NCBI GenBank assembly: GCA_014529385.2
Contig: CM043953.1
Location: 66,379,872 to 66,443,871 of the forward strand
Length of the DNA stretch: 64,000 bases
From: Adiantum capillus-veneris
Lineage: Eukaryota > Streptophyta > Polypodiopsida > Polypodiales > Pteridaceae
Direction: 5' to 3'
Position 1 is the stretch's first letter. The number at the start of each line of letters is the position of its first letter. Shown one piece after another: positions 1-12,359 of this stretch. A model generated the notes under the pieces. That model was not told the DNA's origin and searched no databases. It saw only the letters and a program-made list of their open reading frames with translations. Both the position numbers and the translations under genes were made by a program.

Positions 1-165
1 ATGATATCCTCATCTATAGTCATAATCCAAATGTGAATTCTTTTCTTAAGAAGTAAAATATCTTGTTCATATCATTTTTGGAGATCGAATCAAGATGGAT
101 CCCGGAAATGTCCAAGCCATTTTACAATGGCCTAATCCCAAGAACCTACATGATGATGATGATCT
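1..165 (+). pseudogene. Ty3/gypsy reverse transcriptase fragment
   Basis: Translation of about 55-153 gives a stretch with MDPGNVQAILQWPNPKN followed by LHD. This is the conserved segment that links the reverse transcriptase and RNase H domains in Ty3/gypsy polyproteins (usual form: a glycine-isoleucine, a D/P pair, then a WPxPK motif). It is cut by the window edge on the left and ends abruptly near 165, a few bases before an unrelated gag reading frame begins. Domain order is therefore inverted relative to a normal element (pol piece before gag), which suggests two different insertions side by side. No catalytic residues fall inside the fragment. Confidence 0.6.
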
Positions 166-186
166 AGGATATCATGGGCTTTAGAT

Positions 187-1530
187 ATGGCTTCTTTCAA
201 GACTTTGGAACATTGCCAAAGAGTACTTGAAAGCAACCTCTCCGCACTCAATGCAAATGTTACCAATCTTACGGAGTTACTTGTGAAATTTATGAATTCA
301 CAGACGATTCAAGGAGCCACAAGTGGCACGATTCAAGGAAACCAAGCTCGCACGAATCAAGGAGTCCAAGAGGCAAGTACTACAGAAGATGCAGAAGGTA
401 GCAATGCATTACTTAAGAATATCACCATTCCTGAGTTTCACGAGGAAGAGCGTGATCGCAAAAGGATGCGGTCAATACATTCTTACACAAATGGAGTGAT
501 ATTCATAGATTGAGACACACCCCGGATATAAAGACGGCTATGGAAACAAGGCAAGGCCTATAAGAGGTGGATGACATTTCCAATAGATGCTCGTCCTTCG
601 TCTTCGACTGCGTTTTGAGCTTCTTTCTCCAAAGAGTTTTTGGACTCCAATGAAGAAGATAGGAATTGGTTAGCATGGGATGTATGCCGCATATCTGGCC
701 TCTCTCTCATGTAGTACCTTTCAAAGTATCAGGAAATCATATTAAAACTAAAAGATCTAGATGAATTCCAAAAGATATGGGGTTTTAATAGGGGTCTTGA
801 CAAAGACTATCGTCTTCATGTCAAGACCCAACGTCCAAACACTTTGGAAGAAGCCATCAATCATGCCCAAAGATATGACGATGACCAAGAGAGGAAAGGA
901 AATGTTCCCTACTCTAAAAATACTTTTGCCATAAGAGCAATGTGGCTAAGAGCCAATGGCGAGGTAGATCTCCCACACGTTCCAAGAGGAATAAGAGACA
1001 ATCTACCTCTCCACGCCCTCAAGAGGCTATGAAGCGTAAGCAATCACGAGATACTCCACGTGGGTCTCTCAGCACTACCGATTTTGAGCATGCAAAGAAA
1101 CATAATTTGTGGTTAAAATGTCTTTCGGACCAACATAACAAGAGAGATTGTCCTTTTTTGCAAGGCATAAAAAAGGCCATGCACACGGTTCAACGCCTCA
1201 CATTAGATTCATCTCCTGAATATTGTGATGTAGAGGTTCTTCATATGGAAGAAAAGCACAAGTGTTGTGTGCCTCCTTCAATGTGGCAGCCCACCTTTGG
1301 CCCCCATGATTTGATTCGCATGCATGGCACTATTAACAACAACGTGTTCGTATTTTAGTGGATGATGGTGCAACTGATAACTTCTTGAACTATCAACTAG
1401 TCAAGAAATTGAAGCTTACACAGACTCCCTACTCTTGCAAGTATGTGGTGGAGGAAATGTCTGTGAATGATAAAGAAGTATAAGAGTGGAGGCTACGTCA
1501 CACTTCGGCTTGAATCTGTAAGTATTATAC
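187..1530 (+). pseudogene. Decayed Ty3/gypsy gag-protease
   Basis: An ATG at 187 opens a 108-codon frame with a helical N-terminus. In shifted frames there follow capsid-like segments (for example WMTFPIDARPSS near 570-600 and YLSKYQEIILKLKDLDEFQ near 720-775), then EEAINHAQRYDD near 850. A zinc-knuckle-like CLSDQHNKRDC lies near 1118-1150, where the usual second cysteine is degenerate. At about 1360-1400 a protease start reads VDDGATDNFLNYQLVKKL, with DDG where retropepsins have DSG or DTG. At least three frameshifts and several stops break the frame, so this is a relic of the gag and protease part of a gypsy polyprotein. RT and integrase are not found downstream. Confidence 0.6.
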
Positions 1531-2910
1531 GTTGTGGGTGGGATGGAAACACACGGAACGCTTCTATAACGACCCGACACACACTCTTGGAAGGATATAC
1601 ACACACACTATGGGGCACCGCTCGGCTTACACAACACACCTGGCCAAGACATGGAACACACCTATGGAGTGAGAGGAGAGAGACTATCCGTTTGTCCGCT
1701 CCACACAGAGAGATACACATACACACACTCAAAAAACTCAGCTCAAAAGAGGAGAACTTATAATGTTTAGATACAATTGAGCTTGGGCCAACACCATTGG
1801 GACAAATAGCTCACACAGTATGGGTAAAATAAGCCAGATACAATCACAAACTAGAGTAGAAGCTTCGCTCATAGGAGAAACTTACACAGCAAAACAGCAG
1901 AAAAAGAGTGAGGAATTTGAAAAAATGGACAGCGCCATCGCGTCCGGAACGGCCCAAAACCCCAGTCTACGATGTCAAAGTGCTCAAATCCGACCTCGGA
2001 TGAGCAGTTTACGGCCAAAACATGCTCCAAAAACCCCAAAAACACAGTTGCGGCTGTTCCTCCTCTCTTCTCCACGTTTTTTATGGTTTTCTCTCAGTTT
2101 TTTCAGTTCCCACACTTAGCTTTATCACTTGGGCACCCTTGGCCTTTTAGTTGACCTCAAACGGACCCCGAACAGGCCAAAAACTGACCTCGCAGTGCAT
2201 AGTTGTCACCTTTTTGCATCCATACGCACACCTGGCACTCAGCTTTTTTCAATAATGCATCCCGCCACCACGTGGAGTGGCCCAAAAAGTGGTCCTCATG
2301 ATGACCTTTCTACATAATTATCACAAGACAACACCCAGGTTGTGCCCGTACTTCTCCATGTGCAAGTATTGACCCCATTCGCCCTCCTGACGCCACTAGA
2401 TGCCATCTGACGCACCTGCTTACCTCATGTCATCGGCCCGTGGATAGCTTCCTCAAGAAGTTTTACGTGCTACCAACTCCTCATTATTGTAGAAAAAACA
2501 CACTGGTACTGGTAATAGTGAAAATCGATGCACTATGTACACCATGTCCTACATGTACACATGTGGGCCCCACATAACCACCTGGCTCTGGAAAATGGGC
2601 AATCCTTTATTTTATGCACCATGCATGTGTATGTACATATGCGCAATCCCTTGATCCAAAAAACTCCTGAAAACGTATGCTTTAAATTGTCAAAAATATA
2701 TATATAATTTGAAGATTTATCTAATCATTAAACCATAATTTTGCAGGCAGTTTCCATGAAGCACCCTCTAACACGCCGAGATGAGAAGTATGGGTACAGG
2801 CATGGACTTGTGGCCCGTTTGACCAAGCTGCAAGAAGAGGGATACGCCATCGATTAGGAGGCATTACCATGAGGGTGACGTCCTCCATATATGTTTTTTT
2901 TTGGAGCTAT
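1531..2910. other. No gene recognised
   Basis: Short CA-rich runs and AT-rich sequence. The open frames here are short and on both strands, with no domain signature. It may be the decayed remainder of the gypsy relic to its left. Confidence 0.4.
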
Positions 2911-3407
2911 TGTCAGGGATGATGGGTTTGCGAGGTGAGTCAGGTCAGCACCGAGGTGCTCGCTGTGGAAAAAATAACAGTTTTGATACACTACACCAAT
3001 CAAATAGATTGAATAACACTTAAATGACTTAAAATTGGCACACTGAAAGCCTCAAGCTGGTAATGGTTAACGAAAGGTGAAATTTGATTACAAAAGTTGT
3101 CGTTAATGGCACTGCTTGACAATTCCCAAGTGCTCAGAGCTTACTCCTCCCAAAATCCACCCAAGAAGGTAAAATTATTCCCTGGCTACACCTTGAAGCT
3201 TATCTGCTTAGAATGGCTATCATTAGCACTTAGAAATTGGTTCTCCTCTGCTTAGGGCAAGTGTGGAGAATCCAAGAGTTCCTTGCCCACAGTCTACTTG
3301 GTAGAGAGTAAGAGATATCTCAATAAGCACACACACACACACACACATAGAGATAGAGAGAGATAGAGTCAAATCCTTCTCCATTTTGCTTGCATCCTTC
3401 CGCTTAC

Positions 3408-3499
<92 letters not shown>
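2911..3499 (-). repeat. G1 left (3') LTR copy
   Basis: About 590 bp that match 11168-11239 plus 16621-17320 apart from scattered substitutions and different microsatellite lengths. Shared blocks include the text around 2985-3130 versus 16625-16765, and 3365-3410 versus 17158-17198. It ends in a long (AG)n tract. Confidence 0.65.
3411..3497. repeat. (AG)n microsatellite inside G1 LTR
   Basis: About 87 bp of perfect AG dinucleotides. The frames of repeated R-E residues across it are artefacts. Confidence 0.95.
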
Positions 3500-3502
<3 letters not shown>

Positions 3503-4486
3503 CGTTTCCCTTAGCTCTTTTTGTTTATGTATACTAGCCTGTTCTTTTCATCATATCTATATATTATATTTATGCATAATCCACAACCATGCATATTTCA
3601 AACCCCTAAGAATCAATTAGGTCATGTTGTAATGCAAGGAGGAGCCCACCTTTAAAGCCTTATGCAAATTCAACAAGAAGGGGGCCACTGAAGAGTTTTT
3701 TTTTTGAAGAAAAATAGGCTTTTTGGTGGGATTTTTTATATCCATCTCCACTCTGAATTTGAAGCAGCAGTTACAAGACAAAATGTGGACCAAGAGCTGA
3801 ATAATCACCTCAAACATTTTGATAATTTCTGGAGCTACCACCGATGAGATAAGATATTTTGAGTGGACCTGAGTTTGCCCAGTTCTCTCAAACTAACCCA
3901 TAGTCTACTCTCACCTCCTTTACTACTTCCACACACACTCATTCCTCACCATCCCTCACTCAAACCTGCAACTTTCATGGCTTCTTTCATCTTCTTCACC
4001 ATTACCATCTCTCCCTTACTCCATAATTCAAAATTATCATCCCTACACACATATATCTCAATTTCTCTCTGTAGAATCAATCTCATATTACCATAACCTC
4101 TTTATCCTTTCACAAAATGAGAAAAATCACCAAATAACCAAGCTCAAGATCTACCAAAGGAGGCGTTTGATCATGGAAAATTCAACTTTTCCATGTTCAT
4201 AGGAACTACACCAATAGAGTTCTACAACAGCTCATTCGCTGGAGGAGATAGGTGAAAATTTTCCTTTCCATCTTCTGGTTTCTATCAAATTGTGTATATT
4301 CTAATCCTTCTCTTACTTTTTTATCATTGTATAAATCATATAATGCACCTTGAGTGCATATGCCACGTAATGTTACCCCATCCTACTAGCTACAAACTAC
4401 TAACACTAACCACTTACATACTTACACCAAATAGCCATTGACCTAACCATAAAAGACACCTCACCTCAAGCCGACATGTGCATAGT

Positions 4487-4525
<39 letters not shown>

Positions 4526-4657
4526 TCCTTTCTTAAAAATCTACTTTCACCTTATCTACCATCGATAATGCTCTCTTTTGAGCCCACATCCATGACTCAA
4601 GCACACAAACGAGGCCCGCAATGTTTTGATATTAAAAAAAAAATCATAATCCTGATT
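3500..4657. other. No gene recognised; (CT)n at 4489-4522
   Basis: AT-rich sequence between the G1 LTR-like copy and a putative solo LTR. It contains poly-T and CT tracts and short unrelated open frames only. It may be G1 3' untranslated sequence or later insertions. Confidence 0.4.
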
Positions 4658-5116
4658 TGTTAGCTTGTAAATTAGGATTTCCAATAATCTTAAGGAGAAG
4701 TCTCCAACCTATAAATAGGAGCCTCTCCTTCTTGTAAAGAACTCCCAACATCACACATAGCACCCCAACACTCTATGCGTGAGGAGAGACTTAGGCTAGC
4801 AACCACTTTGTGAGCTTCACTTTTGATGTGAGAGAAGCTTTCAAGCTACACATTGTTGCGAGTGAGAGAGTGTGAGTTCAAAATCTCAAAACCACTATTG
4901 TATATGTTCCTCCATCATCAGTAAATTGAGGTTTGGTGCATCAAAGGCGTGATTCGATGTTCAAATCTTCGTCCTTCCACTTGTGCAATATGGTTTGGTG
5001 AATTCAAGGCGACTTGTGAATTTTAAGTTTCTATAATTTGATCTTGTTTAAGAAAGTGTTTTAGTGTGCTTTCATTGCCAGTTTTGTGTCCATTGTAAGA
5101 GGGTATTGTGGTGACA
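4658..5116 (+). repeat. Putative solo LTR
   Basis: Begins TGTTAGC and ends GTGACA, the TG...CA form of an LTR. It holds a TATA-box-like CTATAAATAGG near 4709-4719 followed by a transcribed-leader-like region. No 5-bp target duplication is visible and there is no second copy in the window, so this rests on layout alone. It lies between the integrase end of G1 and its left LTR and could be a later insertion. Confidence 0.35.
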
Positions 5117-5197
5117 GGTCTCCCATGCCCTAAGACAGTATGTGTGTGTTGGCAATGTTTAGCATTCACTAAGCATTGACTTAGTTTTGTACAAACT

Positions 5198-6560
5198 CTA
5201 TGATAGCATCATAACGTACCATCTCCATTTGCAAGTCACAAAAAAGGTATTATGCAAGTTATATTCCTCTCTCTCTCTTCCCTTTGCTCTAGCTCTCTCT
5301 GCTCCATTAAGTGTGTCTTTTGGTGTGAGATTGCTTGTGCGTGTTTGTGGCACATCTTCTTGGTTGTGACAAAATCTCTCTTGCGTCCTAATTTGTATAC
5401 CGTAACTAGGTGGTGCCCCATCACTCGTTTGGATGTGGGTTTTTTTGTTGTTGTTTCTTGCTTGTGGTTGGCTCAGCCCCAATTGAGAAGCACCGGAGCC
5501 TTGAGGGGTGTTTAGAGGTCGCCTCTCTTGTTGCCTGCCCCAAACTACTTCACTACTATCATAAACAAGTACCCAATCTCCATTCTTGATAGCATAAGAC
5601 CGTAGCCTATGGTTCTCATCAAATGCTTCTTTATTTGTCAACCTTGCCTCCCTGAGCTTTTCTTTGGCTTGCTCAATATCTTCTTGACGCCTCTCAAGTT
5701 GGAAAATACATAAAGCAAGCAAATCTTCTGTAGACATATCTACTTCCCATGGAATTATAGTCTAAGACATAACTGCCTCCTCTGTAGGCATAATGGGTTT
5801 CTGCCCATGCATCAATTCAAATGGCATATAGCCTGTAATTGAACTATGTGTAGTGTGATTAGCCCATAAAGCAAAAGGTAGTAGCTTAAGCCAATCACCA
5901 ATATCTCCTTGGAAAGCCTTAACAATAGGTGGATGCCCTCTTCCACTTTTTCCATTACCCTCTGGACTGTATGTCGTACTAAGAGCCAATTTGATGCCCA
6001 AACAAGAAAAGGACTCACAAGCTTCATTTGCATCCACGTCTCCTCTATCAGTAGTGATTTTTCCAGCACAGCCATACCTGGAAATTACATCTTCTGAAAG
6101 CAAAAATTTGCATACAGTAGTTGTAGCCTTTGTACATAAAGCTCTTCCTTCAACCTGATTAGTGAGACCTTCTCCTCATTTTCCAAACACCCACTTGCAT
6201 TATAATAAAATCTACTACCCACTTGTAATGCATAGCTAGTGGATAAGTAGGATGCAAATCGTCTTGATGCCGTACATTAGATTGATGGCATACTAAGCAT
6301 GTCTTCACAAATTGACGAACATCTTTGTATATTCCCTTCCACCAGTAGCGGTCCTTAATTTTGACAAAAGTTTCTCATACCCTTCTATGTCCGGCCCATA
6401 AGCTTTCATGAAACTCTTTAATCACTTGCTATTGAGTGGTTTTATCACAAACAACCCATTGTGGTAACCCTCTTGAACGCTCTGGCTGATTCAACAAATG
6501 ACCATCCTTTAAAAAGTAACCATAAGCCTTCTTTCACATCCTCTTGTACTCTTGATCACT
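5198..6560 (-). pseudogene. G1 integrase remnant
   Basis: Read on the minus strand from about 6560, the order is: an H2C2 zinc-binding part (HxxLWAGHR near 6400, then CLVCHQS near 6290), an integrase core with TTDRGD near 6040 and TYSPEGNGKSGRGHPP near 5935-5980 (the second D region and the PxGNG/E region of Ty3 integrases), and a C-terminal segment KNGDWVLVYDSSEVVWG near 5530-5580. Frameshifts and stops separate the pieces. The integrase would insert the element cDNA into nuclear DNA. The sequence after 5520 (to 5198) looks foreign to the domain and is probably readthrough into untranslated sequence. Confidence 0.7.
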
Positions 6561-6590
6561 CCATCCCTCTTGCTTGGTAAGAGTGCTTAG

Positions 6591-8493
6591 TTAACGGCCG
6601 ATCAAAAGCCATTCTCCATTATACATCTCTTCAGAAAAGACTTTAAAAACACGAGCATGAGTACCACAACTTGCATGTAAATGAGAAGAGGTATAGAACT
6701 TTAAGCCCACGTAATCACTAGTGGTAAGCATCTCCGCTTCAGCTTCATATCTAGCCCTTGACAACATATCTACTACAGGGTTATCTCTGCCTGCAATGTG
6801 ACAAAGGCTATCCATCGCAACATTGCAATGTCCAGTAATAGTACAGTTTGCAATCATACCTATCAATGGTAAACAATGTGTCTCTACTACCTTTGAAGCA
6901 CTTATAAAATATTCTTTGTCAGACCTCAACAAAATAGCAACACCCCAAAGTTCTCTCTTAACTTGTGGGTAACCTCTTTGACGAGCATTAAGCACTTTTT
7001 CTCCAAACCGGACTGCATACATGTGACCATCCTCATCATTTTGACCTATAGCCCAGCCAATACCTGTCAAGCTCACTGGCTTTCCACACTTATAGTCAAC
7101 CTTTCTCAAGGTAGGAGCCTCGAGAAGCATTGTTTTTAATTTTTTGATGGCCATTGTATGAGATTCTTCCCATACAAACCTTTTACCCTTCCTTAGCAAT
7201 TGGTAAAGCGCCTCTCGAACATGAGCAAAATGCGGCAACCAAATACGATAGAATACACACGAAACCCAAAAATCTCCGAGCCTCTGTGACCAAGGTGCAT
7301 GTTTCTTTCATCTTCTGTATAGCTTCAACTTTAGCCAGACTTGGTCTTCTTCCATCTGAGCCACACATATGCCCCACAATTGAAACCTCTTTCATCTTCT
7401 ATATAGCTTCAACTTTAGCCAGACTTGGTCTTCTTCCATCTGAGCCACACATATGCCCCACAATTGAAACCTCTTTAGCACCAAAAATTCATTCTGGCCC
7501 TAAAAGTGTCAAGTTAACTTCTTCAAGCCTAGATAAAATGGCATCACAGTCAACAATATGATGGGCAACAAATTGTTGGCACCCGCTCTAGTCTTTTACC
7601 TCATCTTTGAACCCTTCTTCACATCCCTTGATGGGTAATTCATCGATGAAAGGCATAGTAACATGAAGAATACAATCCTTTAGCACCATCATATGAGCTG
7701 CAGAGTTAGTAGCACCATGTGGTAGAGTGCACATCCTTACTAAACCAAGAGGTGTACGCATTGTAGTAAGATCCTTGCTCTACAAAGCAAGCTGAAACTG
7801 ATCATATCCTGACTAAAGATCACCCATAGAGTAGATGGATCTTCCTGCAAAGGCTTCAACAAACTCATACACTATTGGACCTCTACCCACATTGTGGATT
7901 GTTACTTTGTTGACTGGTTGCATATCCTGAACGAGCCTTAGGGTACTATTCTTCTTTGGAACGGTAAACCACGGATTAGAGTATGGTGCACATGATAGTT
8001 CCAAAATGCCCATCCTTATCTTCTCATTTAACAAATCAATGAGCTTTGGCAAGTGAGCTTTGGGTACCAGACTAGGGCATAAACTCCATGGCATATGAGG
8101 AACATTAAATATGACCATAGGAGAAACAACATTTGGGTATGCACATCCAATCTCATCAGGCTCAAAAGCAAAGGCTTTACCATGATTTCCAAGCATCTCT
8201 CAAAAGAATTTGATTTCCTCTTTAGTAAGGAAATTCTCCTCTCCAGTTTTCAGTTGCTTCAATGTCTCTTCAGTAAACTTATGGCCAATGTGTTTTGGAT
8301 CTCTTAGTATAGGCTGGCGAGAAGCTTTCTCCATTACTCCATCACTCCCTTCTGGTAGAGGTGTAGCCACCGACCTCACCTTCTTTGCAACAGATTTATA
8401 TTTTGTCTCTATCTGGACTTCAATGGCTTCCCCCAAATCCTCCTTTATTTGTGTAAGTGCTTCATATAAATCCAATTCTTCATACATGTCCAT
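6591..8493 (-). pseudogene. G1 reverse transcriptase-RNase H remnant
   Basis: From the right: a linker and RT start (8493-8200), RT finger/palm at 8196-7813 (PYSNPWFTVPKKN, LRLVQDMQPVN, a weak form of the gypsy RT core), the catalytic segment near 7650 reading VTMPFIDELPIKG where FIDD or FVDD is usual, then KEVSIVGHMCGSDGRRPS near 7330-7470. RNase H and connection follow at 7238-6591 (FVWEESHTMAIKKLK, RQRGYPQVKRELWG, and VVDMLSRARYE at the end). An 84-bp tandem duplication at 7305-7472 repeats 28 codons of the RT-RNase H link. Several stops and frameshifts make it non-functional. Wording such as SIVGHMC and FIDELPIKG recalls gypsy families I associate mainly with fungi and seed-free plants; that is recollection, not a search. 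Confidence 0.75.
7305..7472. repeat. 84-bp tandem duplication in G1 pol
   Basis: Units 7305-7388 and 7389-7472 are nearly identical, period 84, so the duplication keeps the reading frame. Confidence 0.85.
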
Positions 8494-8930
8494 TGAATGA
8501 ACTTTTACAATGTTAGTTCCACTTTGTAACCTGTATTACATGATCTCTTCTAGCTCTGACATAGTATCCACATATGAGACCTCTTCAAAGATTCCTGAAA
8601 ACACATCATCTGGTTCAAGCACATCACATCCCTGCAACTCACTTTGAATACCTGACAGATATTGTTTTTCCCATTTAGGTAGCTCATTAAACTTCCTGTA
8701 TGACACGGAACCCTTAGATGTTAATCCCAAAAACCCTGAAGAGAAAGTCTTTGTGAGAGATTTTCCACCTTCGTACCACCGCCGCACCTTATAGTGGCAC
8801 CCCAAGAAAATCTTGTGAAAATCTATGTTCTTTGAACTCTTTGCGTATCTTTAACAGTGGATGATAATGTAGGCTATCTTTGTTTCTGGTTTGTTCTACA
8901 CACACAGTAAAAAATTAAACAACCCTTTTA

Positions 8931-9428
8931 CTATCCCTTCTTTAAATACTTGCATAGGCTATCTTTTTCTCTGGCTTGTTCTACACACAGTAAAAAATTG
9001 AACAACCCTTTTACTATCCCTTCTTTGGATACTTGCATAGGTCGCCATAATCTAGCACCTTTGTTTCCATGCGCACAGCAGTAATGTAGGATTGTCCCAG
9101 TATGAGTGGATAGGACAAATGCTCGTGTATCACAAACATCCCCAGTTGTTACCTTAGCATTTGTACATGCACCATAAAGATCCCCTGGAACAATATTGGC
9201 AGCTGGAATCCGCCAACCGTGATCAACATCAATAGGCCATTTTCCTTTCTTGTGCAAGCTCTTTGCCATAAGATTGATTTCTGACCCATGGTCCACAAGT
9301 GCTAAAACTGGCTCTTCAATGTCCCCAAGCTTCACAATGGTTTTTATCGTTGTTGTGGCCCAATGAGTCCTAGAAAAGTGGCTCCTGGGGCACAACTTCC
9401 TCTTCTCCATCATCATTAAAATGAACAT
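8931..9428 (-). pseudogene. G1 retropepsin-like aspartic protease remnant
   Basis: The minus-strand frame contains ALVDHGSEINLM near 9280-9310, a retropepsin active-site loop in which DHG replaces the usual DSG/DTG. It is followed by KGKWPIDVDHGWRIPAAN and a GAC/TKAK-like strand region. In an intact element this enzyme would cleave the Gag-Pol polyprotein. It lies between the zinc-knuckle gag part (right) and RT (left), as expected for Ty3/gypsy order. The 8500-8900 stretch between it and RT is a degenerate linker (a frame at 8536-8805 has no recognisable domain). A 60-70-bp direct duplication is seen around 8870-9035. Confidence 0.7.
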
Positions 9429-9987
9429 GCCTTACCTTAGATATGACTGGATTTGAAACCACCACAGACTTTGACTTTTATCTTCAAATGCCTCTTTATG
9501 AGCATCCAAAATTGACTCAATGTGATGGATGATTTGGCTTTTAATCGCATCAGGTTCTTACTCACTTGGTATCTGACATTTCCTCTTGATAATGTCAATA
9601 ATCTCCTCATGAAACTCAAGCTTAGAAGTTCCCAAGATCACCCAATGTGATCTTCACTTTTCTATTGAGAATGCGCTCTTCAAAAACCTTCTTTAGATCT
9701 GTAGCCAACTCAATGTCCTATTTCAGCTTATAGGAAGGTCCCTTGGGTTTACCTTGCTTCTTATCTTTCGACGCCTCTTTCATTGCCACTTCTGGAGTAG
9801 GTTTGGGAACAGGCCCTTCATCTTGCTTATTGCTAGATCTTGTTGGTATTTTTGATGTTCTTGCAATATCCTCATCTCTTTTCTGCTTCTCTTATACTAT
9901 GGCTTCATTAGCTTGAAACCTAGCAATAAATGCATATACTGAAAGTGAATCTATCGGATCTGCCCATCCTACAGTTTCCGTAACGTG

Positions 9988-11110
9988 TCACAATTTTCCA
10001 TGAGTCACCTTGCCTGCTTTTGCAGTCTTCATAGCATGGGGCCACAAATCACCTTTAATTCTTGCACCTTGGTCATCTGCATTATTGTATACGTGCAACC
10101 CATATGTAGTTTCTTCTACCATAGCAACATTATGCTGTATCTCCTTCACTAACTTCTTCATACCACCCCTCCCAAAATTCAAGTGGAGCGACTCACCTGT
10201 TGCTTTGAGATGAATCTTTTTGTCTTTCCAAAAGACCACATTTTTCTTGTAAGCTTCATCAAAATCTTCACAGTCTTTGCGTTCATGATCTTTACTATCA
10301 CACCACATGCAATGGTCATCCCAATCCTTGCGAGAAGGTCGTTGCCTGACTCTGAAGTGGAACCCCTTGGTGCCTACCCCTTCAAGCTTAATTGTTTTCA
10401 AAAACAGGATCCTCTAATTTTTGCTTCCCAAAGACTGGCTTTTCCTTAATTTCTTCATCCGTTGTCTCCATGGGATCAACCACAATCAGCTTATCTACCC
10501 TCATCTGCCGCTTTACAATCATGTTAACTACTTCAAAAACCAGCTTCCAATCAGATGTTAAACCAAGTTCACCTGTTGAATCCTCAAGTAGCTGTACCAA
10601 GCTCTTTTGAAGCCGTGCGTCAGTAGCATGGACAAATCACTCTACCCATTCAGGTTTCAATGACCGTTGCTCTCTTATAGATAGCTGCTCAAATTTCTTT
10701 TCAAATTCTTGTAGCAACTCTCATGCAAATAAATCCTTGTTTATCTGCTAGATCCACTTCATAAAACTCTGGTTAGTTACCCTTTGAGAATCTTCAAGGA
10801 AACACTCCTCCTGTAACACCTTTTTAAAATTCTGCCAATTCGGTCCTTGTGTAGTCTGTATCTCTCCAATTCGAGCCCTAAGCTCTGCCACGACAATCAA
10901 GTGGAAAGCTTCAACTTCTTCATGATCATCAATCCCATAAACTTTGCAATATTTTGAAACATCTCGACCTTCGAGCCGCTGCAATTTTTCTGTTACTGCT
11001 TGTCGAGCTTTCCATGTCCGCTCATGCAAATTGAATTATTGTTGTGCAGTCTATTGCTATTGCATGTAGGCAATAATCTGCTGCATTGCCACCTTTTGCG
11101 ATGTAGTCAT
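9988..11110 (-). pseudogene. G1 gag remnant with zinc knuckle
   Basis: The likely start codon is at 11110 (MTTSQKVAMQQ). Within the next 30 codons there are three stops, each one C-to-T step from CAG or CAA in a glutamine-rich run. Then comes HERTWKARQAVTEKLQRLEG near 11000 and a helical capsid-like region down to 10750. In a further frame a CCHC knuckle CMWCDSKDHERKDC lies at about 10265-10310, which would bind element RNA. The frame ends near 9988. Sequence 9437-9987 probably contains the gag-protease junction but is too broken to assign. Confidence 0.65.
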
Positions 11111-11239
11111 CTTCCTTTGCTAAATTTTCCCACCTCGGTTCAATTTCGCGATAGGGTTCACCAAAGATATCGGGGATAATGGGTTTGTGAGGTGAGACAA
11201 GTCAGCACCGAGATGCTCGCTGTGGGTAAAATAATAGTC

Positions 11240-11431
11240 TGTTGGGGTATAAAGCCCAATGTGGTCGCCCAAGTAAGTGGGCGGGCTGCCAGGTATGTAC
11301 ACATATTCTTTTGTAAAAACCTAATAAGAACTCACTATGCTCTACACATTACAGTAGAGCGAGTTCACTATATCGTCGTGCTCTTCTTCTCGCACTCTCT
11401 CTCGCGTCGCACTTCCGCTCGTACTCCTTCA
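11240..11431 (+). repeat. Copia 5' LTR
   Basis: 192 bp starting TGTTGGGG and ending CTTCA. It carries the promoter and terminator functions of the element in principle. Four mismatches to the 3' copy, about 2 percent. Confidence 0.95.
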
Positions 11432-11433
11432 AC

Positions 11434-11445
11434 TGGTATCAGAGC
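11434..11445 (+). promoter_or_regulatory. Copia primer-binding site
   Basis: TGGTATCAGAGC, two bases inside the 5' LTR, is the classic complement of plant initiator methionine tRNA used to prime minus-strand DNA synthesis. Confidence 0.9.
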
Positions 11446-12359
11446 TCAGATCGAGGCTCGGGGCAGCACTGTAGGAGGCTAGAGTCACCAACTCAGATTG
11501 GAGTGAAATTCGACAGGCGAAGACACGGCCCCAAATCTCGTGCATGAGCCGGAAGGGCTCGTTGTAGTCAGAACTTCATTCTGAGGTCATCTCGGCCACC
11601 GTTCGGCTTCGACAAAGGTCTGTGCAGGCCATTTTTGACTACGTGGTGACTGTAGGCGACATCCACTAGTTCATCAGGTAGCTTGTGTTTGCTTCTTGAT
11701 ATTCCAGATTTCATCCTGACACTACAGGTACTTCCACATGGGATGTATTGACAGAGATGATGTATGTTTGTTGAGGGTTTGCTTGCTGTGAGTCACGCAG
11801 CAAACAACCGCCGCAGCGGTTACAGCATACAGTGGGAAATTTGTGGATGTATGACTTTGTGGGAAGTCTATGTACTGTCAGATTTACTACAGCCTTTGTT
11901 GAGGGTCGAGTGAGGTTTTATTGAGCTGGGGGATTCTCGAATGTTGAGATCCTTTCGGTGATACAGGTCTTGGAGCGATCCCTCGAGCACCCTTAGATAG
12001 GCAGCTAGGATGTATTGACTGTGAGTTAGACAGTTGGGATTGCATCTTTGCTTTACTGCCGTTGAGGCATTGTCGCAGTCTATGCTTACAGGACAGTGAC
12101 AGGACAGTCAGAGACAGTACAGGTGCAGGACAGGTTTACCCGCAGCTTACAGTGTCAAAGAGACAGTGTTTTTTGAGCTGTGTTTTGGTCTGTTTTTAGT
12201 ACACCAGAGCCATTTTACAGAGGAGACTCTGCCAAAATTTTTGCAGAATCTGAAGCTTTCTTGGTTCATTTGACTGGTTGGTATTGGTTCAGAGGTCAGT
12301 TTACAGGGGAAACTCTGCCAAATTTTTCCCAGGAAAGTAAACTACTGTGAAGCGTAGCT
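11446..12359 (+). other. Copia untranslated leader
   Basis: About 0.9 kb between primer site and gag start with no supported coding frame. It contains two near-copies of a CAGAGG...ACTCTGCCAAA block (about 12215-12240 and 12293-12325). Confidence 0.5.

Noticed and set aside
3390-3620. Open frame of repeated R-E residues
   Set aside because: Translation of an (AG)n microsatellite; the same applies at 16833-17418 and 63760-63993.
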